Part shown: positions 29,786-38,168 of the stretch, piece after piece
Position numbering within the stretch: position 1 is the first letter of the stretch
Layout of the letters: each line of letters starts with the position of its first letter
Source of the DNA: Streptomyces sp. NRRL S-455
GTDB lineage: Bacteria; Actinomycetota; Actinomycetes; Streptomycetales; Streptomycetaceae
NCBI RefSeq assembly: GCF_000717875.1
Contig: NZ_JOCT01000029.1
Location: 1-64,000 of the forward strand
DNA: 64,000 nucleotides
Direction: 5' to 3'
Notes under the pieces: generated by a model
The model's database searches: none
What the model saw: the letters and a program-made list of their open reading frames with translations, nothing else
Told to the model about the DNA's origin: nothing
Made by a program: the position numbers and the translations under genes

Positions 29786-30763
29786 CTAGTAGAGAGCAGC
29801 CCAAAAGGCGGACACGGTCCCGGACAGGCTGGTCAGATTGACGGTGGCGGGGATGGACGTCTGGCCGCCAGTCGAGACCAGCGTTGGAAGCGGTGGGGAT
29901 GGCCAGCCCGCGTTCATCAGGCCGGACGGTGGGCCCTTGCTCCAGCTGGGCCCGGCGGAGCCGACGAACAGCATCGCGGCCCAGTAGTAGCCGGGGCTCG
30001 CGGCGTACTGCGAGGTGAACGCGCAGTCCTTGTTGACCTGGCTGCCACTTGCCCACGTCGTGGACTGATCGCTGCTGATGGCGACCCGGTTGCCGGAGGA
30101 GTCGTAAAGGCCGACGAGGCATTGCCCAGCGGTCAGTGAGGCCCCGGGGGCGGTCTGGTAGAGGCGAACCCCTGTAACCGGCCGCGCGGCGGGGATCTTG
30201 CACCGCATGAAGTAGATGATCCCGCTGTTCCCGGGGCCTGCCGAGGAGGCAGCCCACGGCGGGTAGGACCAGGTGATCAGACCTGCGTCGGCCGGTGTCA
30301 TGTCGACGAGGCCGAGGCCGTCCCTTGCCTTCGCGGGGTCGGCGACGTCTGACAGGTTCGCCGCCTTGGCCAGCAGCGTGGACGCGTCGGCGAGCACGGC
30401 GTGCGAGCCGGCCACCGGGTCGGGGATGAGGATGTCCGCCAGGACGACAGTCGGTGAGGCCTTCGGCAGGGTGAAGTACCGGGTCCAGGCCGTCCCGTAC
30501 GTTGGGGTGAAGACGATCGTGTAGGAGAACCCGGTGGGGTCGATACCGGTCGCGTCGGTGGCCACGAGGGGCAGCGGGTCGAACCGCCCGGCCCTCACCC
30601 ACCGGCGCGCGGACCCGCCGAACAGGTAGTCGTCCTCGGCGACCGTGGCGAGGTCCGGCCCGGCCACGGTGAGGGATCCCTCCAGCGGGGTTCCGTCGGG
30701 TCCGGTGAAGGGAACGCCCCCGTCGGTGACGGTGACCGTCTCGACTCCTGCGGGAATGGGCAC
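29786..30763 (-). CDS. tail fibre-like structural protein, 325 aa
   Basis: Begins MPIPAGVETVTVTDGG, an immunoglobulin-like beta start. The centre has the phage-fibre motif NLSDVADPAKARDGLGL near residue 140. The remainder looks like a beta-sandwich receptor-binding domain (VRLYQTAPGASLTAGQ, SPGYYWAAMLFVG). It lies between the major tail and adaptor genes, so it may be a virion decoration or fibre. Confidence 0.75.
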   Translation of the reverse strand: MPIPAGVETVTVTDGGVPFTGPDGTPLEGSLTVAGPDLATVAEDDYLFGGSARRWVRAGRFDPLPLVATDATGIDPTGFSYTIVFTPTYGTAWTRYFTLPKASPTVVLADILIPDPVAGSHAVLADASTLLAKAANLSDVADPAKARDGLGLVDMTPADAGLITWSYPPWAASSAGPGNSGIIYFMRCKIPAARPVTGVRLYQTAPGASLTAGQCLVGLYDSSGNRVAISSDQSTTWASGSQVNKDCAFTSQYAASPGYYWAAMLFVGSAGPSWSKGPPSGLMNAGWPSPPLPTLVSTGGQTSIPATVNLTSLSGTVSAFWAALY

Positions 30764-30771
30764 TGTGTCTC

Positions 30772-31260
30772 CTACGACTCGAACCGCACGAGACCGTTGC
30801 TGGACCAGACGACAGTGAACGAGCCGGAGACGACCGACTGCGGCCCGCCGAAGTAGAAGTAGGCCACGCCCTGGTCGGCGACCGCGTTCGTGCCGCCGGT
30901 GATGGAGTCGTCATAGACCAGGCAGCCGTAGGCGTCGGTCAGCGTGACGGTTCCGCCGGCGGAGAGGTCCGCCGCGTCGAACATCACCGTGCCCGGGGCC
31001 GGGCTGGTGAACGTCTTGGATGCAAGGGATCGGCCGCCCACTGGCCAGTTGGTGCCGCCGGTGATCTCGCGCGCGGTCGTCCAGGTGCCCGTGTTGTACC
31101 CGGTTTCGGCGACCGCCGCGTCCCGGTCCGGCGTGACGTTGTTGTCGAACAGAGCGGCCTTGACCGTGTCGGAGTCCAACCCGGTGTAGCCGGTCCCGGC
31201 AGCCTGCATCATCGGGCCTGAGATCCACGCCCGGAATGCCTTGCTCTCGGTCCACGCCAT
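30772..31260 (-). CDS. structural protein, 162 aa
   Basis: Starts MAWTESKAFRAWISGPMM and is rich in Thr/Ala/Gly with beta character (GTVTLTDAYGCLVYDD). Likely an exposed virion or fibre-associated protein; similar N-termini are frequent in Streptomyces phage tail genes. No enzyme motif. Confidence 0.7.
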   Translation of the reverse strand: MAWTESKAFRAWISGPMMQAAGTGYTGLDSDTVKAALFDNNVTPDRDAAVAETGYNTGTWTTAREITGGTNWPVGGRSLASKTFTSPAPGTVMFDAADLSAGGTVTLTDAYGCLVYDDSITGGTNAVADQGVAYFYFGGPQSVVSGSFTVVWSSNGLVRFES

Positions 31261-31265
31261 CGTCC

Positions 31266-31559
31266 TCAGCCCCTCGTCACTCGCGCCGTGGGTGCGAAGA
31301 CGGCGCAGTCCTGGCCGTCGTCCCGCTCGGTCACCACGGACGTCACCGGCCGGCCGTCGCCGTCGTAGCGCACGTCCTCGCCGCTCACGTAGTCCTCGCG
31401 CAGCACCGCGCGGACGCGCGCCCGCACCCCTTCCAGGACCATCGGGGCCAGCAGACCGGCGAGCCCGGGGCAGGGGTGGAAACGGTTGTCTGCCCCAGCC
31501 GTCACCGCTGTCGCGGGGCAGTTGGGGCAGACCCAGTGCTGCTCGCCCGTCAGGATCAC
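31266..31559 (-). CDS. small Cys-containing protein after the major tail gene, 97 aa
   Basis: GTG 31559 overlaps the upstream TGA as GTGA. N-terminal zinc-like cluster (WVCPNCPATA, FHPCPGL) and a helix EGVRARVRAVLRED, ending in beta strands. Function unknown; located in the structural operon. Confidence 0.7.
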   Translation of the reverse strand: MILTGEQHWVCPNCPATAVTAGADNRFHPCPGLAGLLAPMVLEGVRARVRAVLREDYVSGEDVRYDGDGRPVTSVVTERDDGQDCAVFAPTARVTRG

Positions 31560-32251
31560 GACAGGGTCAGCGGGTTGACCTGCGGGTCGGGCGGGGCCGT
31601 AGTGGTGATGTTCCACAGCCAGTGCTCGCCTGCCTGCGCGGTCTCTCCGGTCGGCAGCCACGACGTGGAGCCGGGCCCGTTGCCCCACCCGATGACCGGT
31701 GTCGTGGATACAGCCTGCGTCTCGGACTGGATCTGCATGGTGGAGCGGCCGTTCTCCACCGTGTACGAGCCGATACGCGTGGAGCCCACGTTGGGCCACG
31801 CGTTGTAGATGTACCGCTGCGCTCCGGACGGATCGCACGAGCCGGACCCGGCCACGCGCTGCCAGACCTCCAGGCTGTACCGGTTCGACGGCGAGCCCTC
31901 CGCGAAGGCGAAGCCCGTGCCGGTGACGCCGGCGCCGTTGACGGTCAGCTCCCGCGCGCTCGCGAGGTAGGCGACCCCTGTCGTATTGATCTCACAGAAG
32001 TCGATGGTGAGCTGCATGCGCTTGAGAACCGGATCGTCCTTCTGGTTCACGCACGGCGTGCCGTCAGCAGTCCTTTCGAAGAACTCCTCACCGTCCTCGT
32101 ACTGCGGTTCCATCTGAACCTGAACAAATCCCTTGGTCACCACGACCAGGGAACCGGTTCCGGTGACCGGGTTGCCGCAGGCGTCCACGCGGACGATCCG
32201 GGCGTGCGTGCCCTTGATCGCGGTGGCGGCCGAAGCCACGGTTGCTACCAC
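31556..32251 (-). CDS. major tail protein
   Basis: 231 aa, GTG start with AAGGGG upstream. Segments KGFVQVQMEPQYEDGEEF, CEINTTGVAYLASA and YTVENGRSTMQIQSETQ give the beta-rich tail-tube pattern. It lies directly downstream of capsid genes and upstream of the chaperones and tape measure, the expected place and size for the tube subunit. Confidence 0.85.
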   Translation of the reverse strand: MVATVASAATAIKGTHARIVRVDACGNPVTGTGSLVVVTKGFVQVQMEPQYEDGEEFFERTADGTPCVNQKDDPVLKRMQLTIDFCEINTTGVAYLASARELTVNGAGVTGTGFAFAEGSPSNRYSLEVWQRVAGSGSCDPSGAQRYIYNAWPNVGSTRIGSYTVENGRSTMQIQSETQAVSTTPVIGWGNGPGSTSWLPTGETAQAGEHWLWNITTTAPPDPQVNPLTLS

Positions 32252-32261
32252 TGTTCACCCC

Positions 32262-33152
32262 TTACGTGGGTACGCCGAGAGTCATCAAGGCTGCGAGGTG
32301 CGCGCACTCCCAGCCGAACAGGTACGTGCGGGAAGCCTGCTTGCGGACGGTGTTGGTGGACCGGTCGAACGTGCCGGGGAAGTCGCGCACGGCGACGTCC
32401 GACCGGTAGCCGAACAGGGCGCCGGTCGCGTAGATCCACGCCGAGCCGGCCGGAGCGGCCGACCCGTCGGGACCTGTCCCGGTGTACCCGGCCGCCGCGA
32501 CGATGCGATGCCCGCCCGGTGTGCGCAGCACCCCGTCCGCGTCGTCCGTACGGAGCAGGCTCCGGGACTTCAGCGTGGCCAGCGCGGCCACCGGAACGTG
32601 GACCACGCCGACACCGCCGTACTGCTCGGCGAGCGCACCGTCCAGACGGCCGATCGCCACGGCGGCGTCGTCCGTCGTCGCCACCACGGCGTTTGCGGCC
32701 GTCTGAAGCCGGATGCCTTGTGGGTCGTCCAGCGGGTCATCGGCGGCCAGGTGCGGCCACACGGTGGACTGCCCGCCGGCTTGGCCGGTCCAGAACGCCC
32801 TGCTGACCTGGAACGCCTCACTGCGCGCGAGAGCTTCGGCAGCCTGGTCCACGTCCGGCAGACCGATGAGCGAGCAGTCGAACGCGGCGTAGACTGTGAA
32901 GGCGGTCGCCCCACGGTCTACACCCTCGGCCGTGGGCTCGATCGGCGGTGCGGCGGGGACGGAACCGTCCGTGCCGGTGACGGCGATGCACTCGTCCGCG
33001 TACGTCGTCTGCGCCCCACCGCACCAGTCGGTCCAGGTCACTCCCTGCTGCCAGTGCGGCCCCGGCGCGGCCGGATGCTGCGCCGCGTCCCACAAGTCGT
33101 TCGGGAGCGCGACGAAGTCCGGCCCGTCGACTATGCCCCGGATACCGGCCAC
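32262..33152 (-). CDS. virion-associated protein downstream of major capsid, 296 aa
   Basis: Begins MAGIRGIVDGPDFVALPND. Contains VYAAFDCSLIGLPDVDQ and a beta-rich C-terminal half with VRDFPGTFDRSTN and TYLFGWECAHLAALM. It has the character of a capsid or tail structural protein and follows the major capsid gene by 34 bases. A decoration protein or encapsulin-like subunit is possible; no family was recognised. Confidence 0.7.
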   Translation of the reverse strand: MAGIRGIVDGPDFVALPNDLWDAAQHPAAPGPHWQQGVTWTDWCGGAQTTYADECIAVTGTDGSVPAAPPIEPTAEGVDRGATAFTVYAAFDCSLIGLPDVDQAAEALARSEAFQVSRAFWTGQAGGQSTVWPHLAADDPLDDPQGIRLQTAANAVVATTDDAAVAIGRLDGALAEQYGGVGVVHVPVAALATLKSRSLLRTDDADGVLRTPGGHRIVAAAGYTGTGPDGSAAPAGSAWIYATGALFGYRSDVAVRDFPGTFDRSTNTVRKQASRTYLFGWECAHLAALMTLGVPT

Positions 33153-33186
33153 GTCGCGCTCCCTCCGTTGTCGGTACGGTCAGGGC

Positions 33187-34977
33187 TCAGAGCTGGTGCC
33201 CGAGAGTCTGGTCCGCGCTGCCCGACCCGTTGACCGCGAGCGTTGCCCGGTACAGGCGGGACTCGTGGCCGACCCTGGCGACCAGGTGCGCCTCCTCCGC
33301 CCACAGGGCGGTGTGGTCGTTCTCCGCGTTCAGCGCGCTGTCGCGGATCACACCGAGGTCGAGCTGGAGGCCGTTGCCGTGCAGGAAGGTGCCGGCGGCG
33401 TACATCATGAAGTCGACGCTGGTCGGCCAGGCCGTCATGTTGGTGTCCACGCGGCCGAACTGGCCGGAGCCGCGCACCTGCCAGTCGGAGACGAACTGCG
33501 GGCGCACCGACCTGTCCGTGAACCACGCGGTGATCTGCGCGTCCGACACGCTCTCGCGCTCGACCTTCGTCCGCCAGGCGAGGTCGGCCCGGATGACCGC
33601 GAGCGTCCAGCGCGGCAGGACGACCTCCAGTACCGCGTCCTCGCGCATGGCGAACTTCGCGCGGTAGTCGATCGCTGCCAGCTCCACGCCGTTGAGCAGC
33701 GTCTGGGCGGCAGGCTTGTTCGCCGCGCCAAGAGCGATGGCCGAGGTGGACCGGGCGACCATGAGGGAGATCAGCCGGGCGTTGATGACGTGCGCGTAGG
33801 CCGCCCGCAGCAGCCGGATGAAGTTCTGCGTCGCCTCCGGGTACGCGTCGTCGGTGAGGTTACCGGCGGTGAGGCTGACGCCGTACGCCTCCAGCCGCGT
33901 CTCGTCGAACGTCGGGCACGGCACGCGCAAGGTCGGCTTGTTCACCGAGCCGGTGACGGTGGCGATGTCGTCGGCCTCAGTCCACAGCCACGGGTCGCTC
34001 GCGTTGGAGAACGGGAAGGCGAACCCGCCGAAGCCCGAAGCCGGGTTGGAGCCCGCGTTCTGGAAGAACACGTCACCGATGGACGGGGACACCGGGTAAC
34101 GGATGCCGCCCCGGGAGACACCGACGGTCGGCAGGTCGATGAGGCCGACCGGAGTGTCCGCGATGTTGAAGAAGTCGTAGGTGACCTCCGACGGGGCGCA
34201 CCACCCACCGCCGGCCAGCAGGGCGTCGGCCTGGCCGCGCTGCTGCGTCATCGAGTGCCACAGCTCCTCTACCGTGGAGGCAGAGGTGCGGTCGTCCACC
34301 GTGTGCTCGAACTGGTTGCGCAGCGACGCGACCAGGTGGCGCGGGGCGCCCCGGTCGCCGTACTGCGTGGTCGGCACGGCCTTCGCCTTGGCGCGGAACG
34401 CCTCGCTCAGGGCCTCCAGCGTCGGCAGGGACTGCCCGGCACCCACGCCGGGGATGTCCACGCTCGCGGTGACGGCCATGGTCTGCGCATTCGGTGCCTT
34501 GGCCTGCGGGGCACGCTCGCGTACCTGCGACAGGGAGGCCACCCGGCGCTGCACGGCCTCGGGGGCCTGGTCGCCGAAGAGGATGGAGGCCACACCCTTG
34601 GCCGTGGCCTCAGTCAGTGCCGCGAGGTCGACACGGCCGCCGGCGGTGACGGGGGCGGCGCCCTCGCCTCCGTCACCGCCTTCGCCGCCCTCACCGACGT
34701 GCACGGACTGACGCAGCAGCGCCATGCGCCGGGTCGCCTCCTGCTGTGCGGTGGCGGCCTCTTCCTCCGCGCGGACCGCGCGCACGCGCAGCTCCGCGCG
34801 GATGCGGTCCAGGTCACGCGTGAGACGTTCGCTGTAGCTGATGTGTTCGGGGAGGATCTGCTGAAGTCCGGCGACGCGGTCGAACTCCGCGACCGCGTTC
34901 GTCTCCAGCTCGCGCAGCTCCGACTCTCCCACGAGTGAGAGGTCGTCGGGCGCGGTGAACAGTTCGGGTTCCGGCAC
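33187..34977 (-). CDS. major capsid protein with N-terminal scaffold domain
   Basis: 596 aa from GTG 34977, chosen because GGAGG sits 6 bases ahead; the frame runs further upstream. The N-terminal coiled coil (residues about 25-90, ELETNAVAEFDRVAGLQQ) and Gly/Glu linker form the cleaved delta/scaffold part. The HK97-type fold follows from about residue 230 (TYDFFNIADTPVGLIDLPT, MVARSTSAIALGA, VEVVLPRWTLAVIRADL-like). Subunit of the icosahedral head, processed by the upstream protease. Confidence 0.88.
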   Translation of the reverse strand: MPEPELFTAPDDLSLVGESELRELETNAVAEFDRVAGLQQILPEHISYSERLTRDLDRIRAELRVRAVRAEEEAATAQQEATRRMALLRQSVHVGEGGEGGDGGEGAAPVTAGGRVDLAALTEATAKGVASILFGDQAPEAVQRRVASLSQVRERAPQAKAPNAQTMAVTASVDIPGVGAGQSLPTLEALSEAFRAKAKAVPTTQYGDRGAPRHLVASLRNQFEHTVDDRTSASTVEELWHSMTQQRGQADALLAGGGWCAPSEVTYDFFNIADTPVGLIDLPTVGVSRGGIRYPVSPSIGDVFFQNAGSNPASGFGGFAFPFSNASDPWLWTEADDIATVTGSVNKPTLRVPCPTFDETRLEAYGVSLTAGNLTDDAYPEATQNFIRLLRAAYAHVINARLISLMVARSTSAIALGAANKPAAQTLLNGVELAAIDYRAKFAMREDAVLEVVLPRWTLAVIRADLAWRTKVERESVSDAQITAWFTDRSVRPQFVSDWQVRGSGQFGRVDTNMTAWPTSVDFMMYAAGTFLHGNGLQLDLGVIRDSALNAENDHTALWAEEAHLVARVGHESRLYRATLAVNGSGSADQTLGHQL

Positions 34978-35031
34978 GTCAACCTCCGGGAGAGCGGCCG
35001 AGATCAAGTCGGCGCGCACGGTACATACAAA

Positions 35032-35075
35032 CGGCCGAATCGCCAAAAGTCACAAAGACTCTGACGATTCGGCCG
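35032..35075 (-). terminator. inverted repeat between protease and capsid genes
   Basis: CGGCCGAATCG (35032-35042) and CGATTCGGCCG (35065-35075), an 11-bp perfect stem with a 22-base loop. It could attenuate read-through, or process the mRNA, between the low-dose protease and the high-dose capsid gene. Confidence 0.6.
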
Positions 35076-35085
35076 TTGTCGCTGC

Positions 35086-35148
35086 TCAGCCGCCGATCGG
35101 GGGCGGCGGAGGCGGCGGGGGCGGGGCCGGTCGGTTACAGCCGCACAT
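35086..35148 (-). CDS. 20-residue Cys/poly-Pro peptide
   Basis: ATG 35148 follows GAGAGGAGTGATCCGT. The product starts MCGCNRP and continues with nine consecutive Pro before IGG. Short peptides of MCGC-plus-proline type occur between protease and capsid genes in other actinophages. A good ribosome-binding site and this position support translation. Confidence 0.6.
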   Translation of the reverse strand: MCGCNRPAPPPPPPPPPIGG

Positions 35149-35153
35149 ACGGA

Positions 35154-38100
35154 TCACTCCTCTCGGTGGACTTGGCGGGACAGGGCGGCGAGGACGCGGC
35201 GGTATGCCCACTGGTCCAACTCGTCCTCGGTCAGACCCTCGGAGAGCTGCGGGATACCCGCTGCGACGAGGGCGAGCTGCTGGCCGGACGTCAGGTGCGT
35301 CTTCAGCTTCGGGACCGGGAAGCCGGGGATGTTCACGGCGAGCAGGCCGACCAGGCGCAGCGACCCGCCGATGCGGCGCCAGTCGCCGGACACCTGCCCG
35401 GCCGCGCGCAGCTCGTGGATGCGCGACTCGGGCGTGCCGGGCCGGATGGAGCCCGCGACCCAGATGCCGTGAGCGTCGTTGCCGACGGCGACGTCCGCCA
35501 CGGCGGCGCCGGTGTTGTCGTAGTGGTCGGCTGCCGCGCGGTAGCCGTAGGACAGGGGCGCATGTCCGGTGCCGACGGTGATCTGTCCGACGCCTACCGA
35601 TGAGCCGTCCTCCGTCCAGACGTTGCCCGTCATGAAGTACGGGTGTGCCTCCTCGTGCGGTGGGGTGACGCACACACCCTCCTGCCCGATGTGGCAGGTG
35701 CCCCACAACGCGGCGTGCCCGTACACCCGGCCCTCCGGCGTGACCGTGATCCCGGTGGGCACCGACAGGCCCGGGTTGGAGAACCAGCTGGCCGGCGGGC
35801 GCACCGGCGCCTCCACCGTCCGAGCCGGAGCCGTACGGACCTTCGTCTCACGCACCGCGCCGATCGGTTCGCCGCCGGCGACGACGGCCCCGGCCTCGTC
35901 CAGCAGGGCGATGTACGCCTCGGCGAAAGCGGGGATGTCCACCAGGGTCGCCGCGCGGATACGGCCCTTGTTGAACACGACTTTCTCCGGCGACGCGAAC
36001 AGCATGTCGAACGGGGAGCCTTCACCGTCCGCGTCCGGGTCGGCAGGCCACACCAGTTCCATGTCGGCGTCTTTGATGGAGTCGACATCCACCGACACAC
36101 CGCGCAGGAACTGACCCTTGATCTTGCCGTGGACCGTGCGGCCGTCCTCGGTGGACAGGTCCAGAACGCCCTCACCCATGATGAGGCCGCCGTCTTCCCG
36201 CCACACCCGGTCGATGCGGCCGACGTTCACCGCTACGGTGTGCGGCTCCCCGCCGTGGCTGTCTTCCTTGTTCCAGCGCAGCGGGAGCGGCAGGTCGGCC
36301 CAGGTGAGCGCCTCCGGCTTGAACTCCCGGCCGTCGCCGGTCTCGATACCCTCCACGGTCAGCGGGCCACGCCACGGCGCGGTGTCGCCGGAGCCCATCT
36401 CGCTGACCGGCGGCCCCGCCACCTCCTCGGCGTCGGCCGCCGCGCCGTGCGCCAGGGTCTCGGGGCCGTGCTCGCCCCGCAGCGTCTGCGCACCCCCGAC
36501 CGCCTTCTCCCCGACCTCCACGCACTCGCCGGAAGCCTTGTCCAGCTCCATGCCGGGCGGGCACTGCTTCTCCTCGGAGGCGGACTGTTTGTTCTCCTTC
36601 AACCGCTTGTCCTTCGGCGTACCGGGGTTCGGCTCACCCTTACTCAGAACCTCGGTCGCTTCGGTCGCTGCTTCGGTCGTCATGGACTGATCTCCTTCCG
36701 CCGCGTCCTGTGCGGCCGGTTGGGTGTCGGCACTCGCCGTGGTTGCCGGGCTCCGCACTTCCTGCCAGACGGCGATGAGGAAACCCCGGCACGCGTTGCC
36801 GTAGCGGGCGCCGGTGCAGTCCCGGTAACCCATGACCGGGTACTCCGCCATGGCTGCGTCCAGGGTGGTGAACGTGCGGCCGTCGATCGCTTTGCAGGGG
36901 TCGCACGTACGGCGGTCCAGAATCTCGGAGGCGGTGTACGAGGATGCAGGCGGCGCGGCCTCCATCACCGCGTGACGTCCGGCGTTCTGCGCGGCCGTCA
37001 TCGCCTGTCCGACGGCGGCCCGCACTGAGGTGTCGTCCACCGTGGCCAGCTCCCGGTCGACCTCAGCAGCCACCTGCTCCGACGGCCGGCTGGAGCGCAG
37101 CAACCCGGACAGCTTCCGCTTGGCGGCCGTCAGTAGCGCCCCCGACATGAGGTCGCTGGACAACTCCGCGACGGAAGACAGCAGCCGCCGTCCGGTGAGC
37201 GCGGCCGTGACCGCGTCCTCGTCGCCGTCGGGCAGCGACCAGTCCGGGACGGCGATGCCCTGCCGTTCGGCCTCACGCTGGCACGCCCGGCCCGCTTTGA
37301 CCGCGTACTCCTCCATGAGATTCAGCAGAGTGGACGTCGCAGCCCGGCTGTCCAGGGTCAGCTCAGGCACCGACTCCAGGCGGTCGTCGGCGAGGTCCCG
37401 GGTGATCTGCTCGCGCACGTCCAGGCGCCACGCGGCCGTGACCGACTTGAGGGCCTTCAGCGCCCCGGCTGTCGCGGACTCCCACTCCGCGTGCACCCCG
37501 GCGAAGTCGACGCGCGAGGCCACCTCCAGCTCGGTCGGCTCCCGGCGCAGCGGTCCGGCGGCGGCCGTCACCGCGTCGCCGGTCAGGGGTATGTCGTGGT
37601 CCTCGTCGCCGAAGGACAGCCGAATGCGGTCGAACGTCACCGTGCCCAGCCGCTGTTCCAGTTCCTTCAGCAGGGCGGGGTCGTCGCTGTACGCGGCGCA
37701 GATGTGCGCAGCCCAGGGGCTGTGCTGCGGGGGCATCTCGGGACGCCCGTGCGTGGACTCCAGAGCTTCCGTGACGCAGGCCCGGACCCGCAGCAGGCCG
37801 TCCGGTGGAACGTGCTCGCCGGGTTCGGCGTCGCCCACGTTCCAGACCCAGCAGGGGTAGTCTCCACCTCCGTTCCAGTGCGCGGCGCCGAACGCCTTGG
37901 CCCGCACGGGCCCGAGCCCGTACAGCTCCGCCAGCGGGCGCAGGATCCCCTCCAGCTCGTCGCGCTGCCCCTCGGTCCACTCGGAGCTGTCGTCACCAAG
38001 GAAGAACAGCGTGCAGTGCAGCTCCTCGGCCGGCTCGCCGCCGGGTATTGCGAGGCGTTCGGCATCCTCGGCCGTCGGCATGAGGGCGACCATGCAGCCC

Positions 38101-38168
38101 TGCGTGTGCGAGCCGTCGGCGGCGGCCGTGAGCGCCGGCGGGTGCTGGTGGTCAGTGCGCGGGGGCAT
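35154..38168 (-). CDS. triple fusion: 2H phosphoesterase-like, MuF-like and capsid maturation protease
   Basis: 1004 aa. Residues about 25-195 resemble a 2H phosphodiesterase/LigT fold: motif one HCTLFFLG (H51, T53), motif two HICAAY (H155), where the usual HxT/S is HxC. Residues about 220-480 hold the MuF-like minor head domain with ILDRRTCDPCKAIDG. Residues about 500-600 are a Lys/Glu linker, and about 600-960 a prohead-protease-like domain (IMGEGVLDLSTEDG, RGVSVDVDSIKDAD). It lies between the portal and capsid genes. MuF/protease fusions are known in actinophages; the N-terminal 2H domain is the unusual part. Confidence 0.85.
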   Translation of the reverse strand: MPPRTDHQHPPALTAAADGSHTQGCMVALMPTAEDAERLAIPGGEPAEELHCTLFFLGDDSSEWTEGQRDELEGILRPLAELYGLGPVRAKAFGAAHWNGGGDYPCWVWNVGDAEPGEHVPPDGLLRVRACVTEALESTHGRPEMPPQHSPWAAHICAAYSDDPALLKELEQRLGTVTFDRIRLSFGDEDHDIPLTGDAVTAAAGPLRREPTELEVASRVDFAGVHAEWESATAGALKALKSVTAAWRLDVREQITRDLADDRLESVPELTLDSRAATSTLLNLMEEYAVKAGRACQREAERQGIAVPDWSLPDGDEDAVTAALTGRRLLSSVAELSSDLMSGALLTAAKRKLSGLLRSSRPSEQVAAEVDRELATVDDTSVRAAVGQAMTAAQNAGRHAVMEAAPPASSYTASEILDRRTCDPCKAIDGRTFTTLDAAMAEYPVMGYRDCTGARYGNACRGFLIAVWQEVRSPATTASADTQPAAQDAAEGDQSMTTEAATEATEVLSKGEPNPGTPKDKRLKENKQSASEEKQCPPGMELDKASGECVEVGEKAVGGAQTLRGEHGPETLAHGAAADAEEVAGPPVSEMGSGDTAPWRGPLTVEGIETGDGREFKPEALTWADLPLPLRWNKEDSHGGEPHTVAVNVGRIDRVWREDGGLIMGEGVLDLSTEDGRTVHGKIKGQFLRGVSVDVDSIKDADMELVWPADPDADGEGSPFDMLFASPEKVVFNKGRIRAATLVDIPAFAEAYIALLDEAGAVVAGGEPIGAVRETKVRTAPARTVEAPVRPPASWFSNPGLSVPTGITVTPEGRVYGHAALWGTCHIGQEGVCVTPPHEEAHPYFMTGNVWTEDGSSVGVGQITVGTGHAPLSYGYRAAADHYDNTGAAVADVAVGNDAHGIWVAGSIRPGTPESRIHELRAAGQVSGDWRRIGGSLRLVGLLAVNIPGFPVPKLKTHLTSGQQLALVAAGIPQLSEGLTEDELDQWAYRRVLAALSRQVHREE

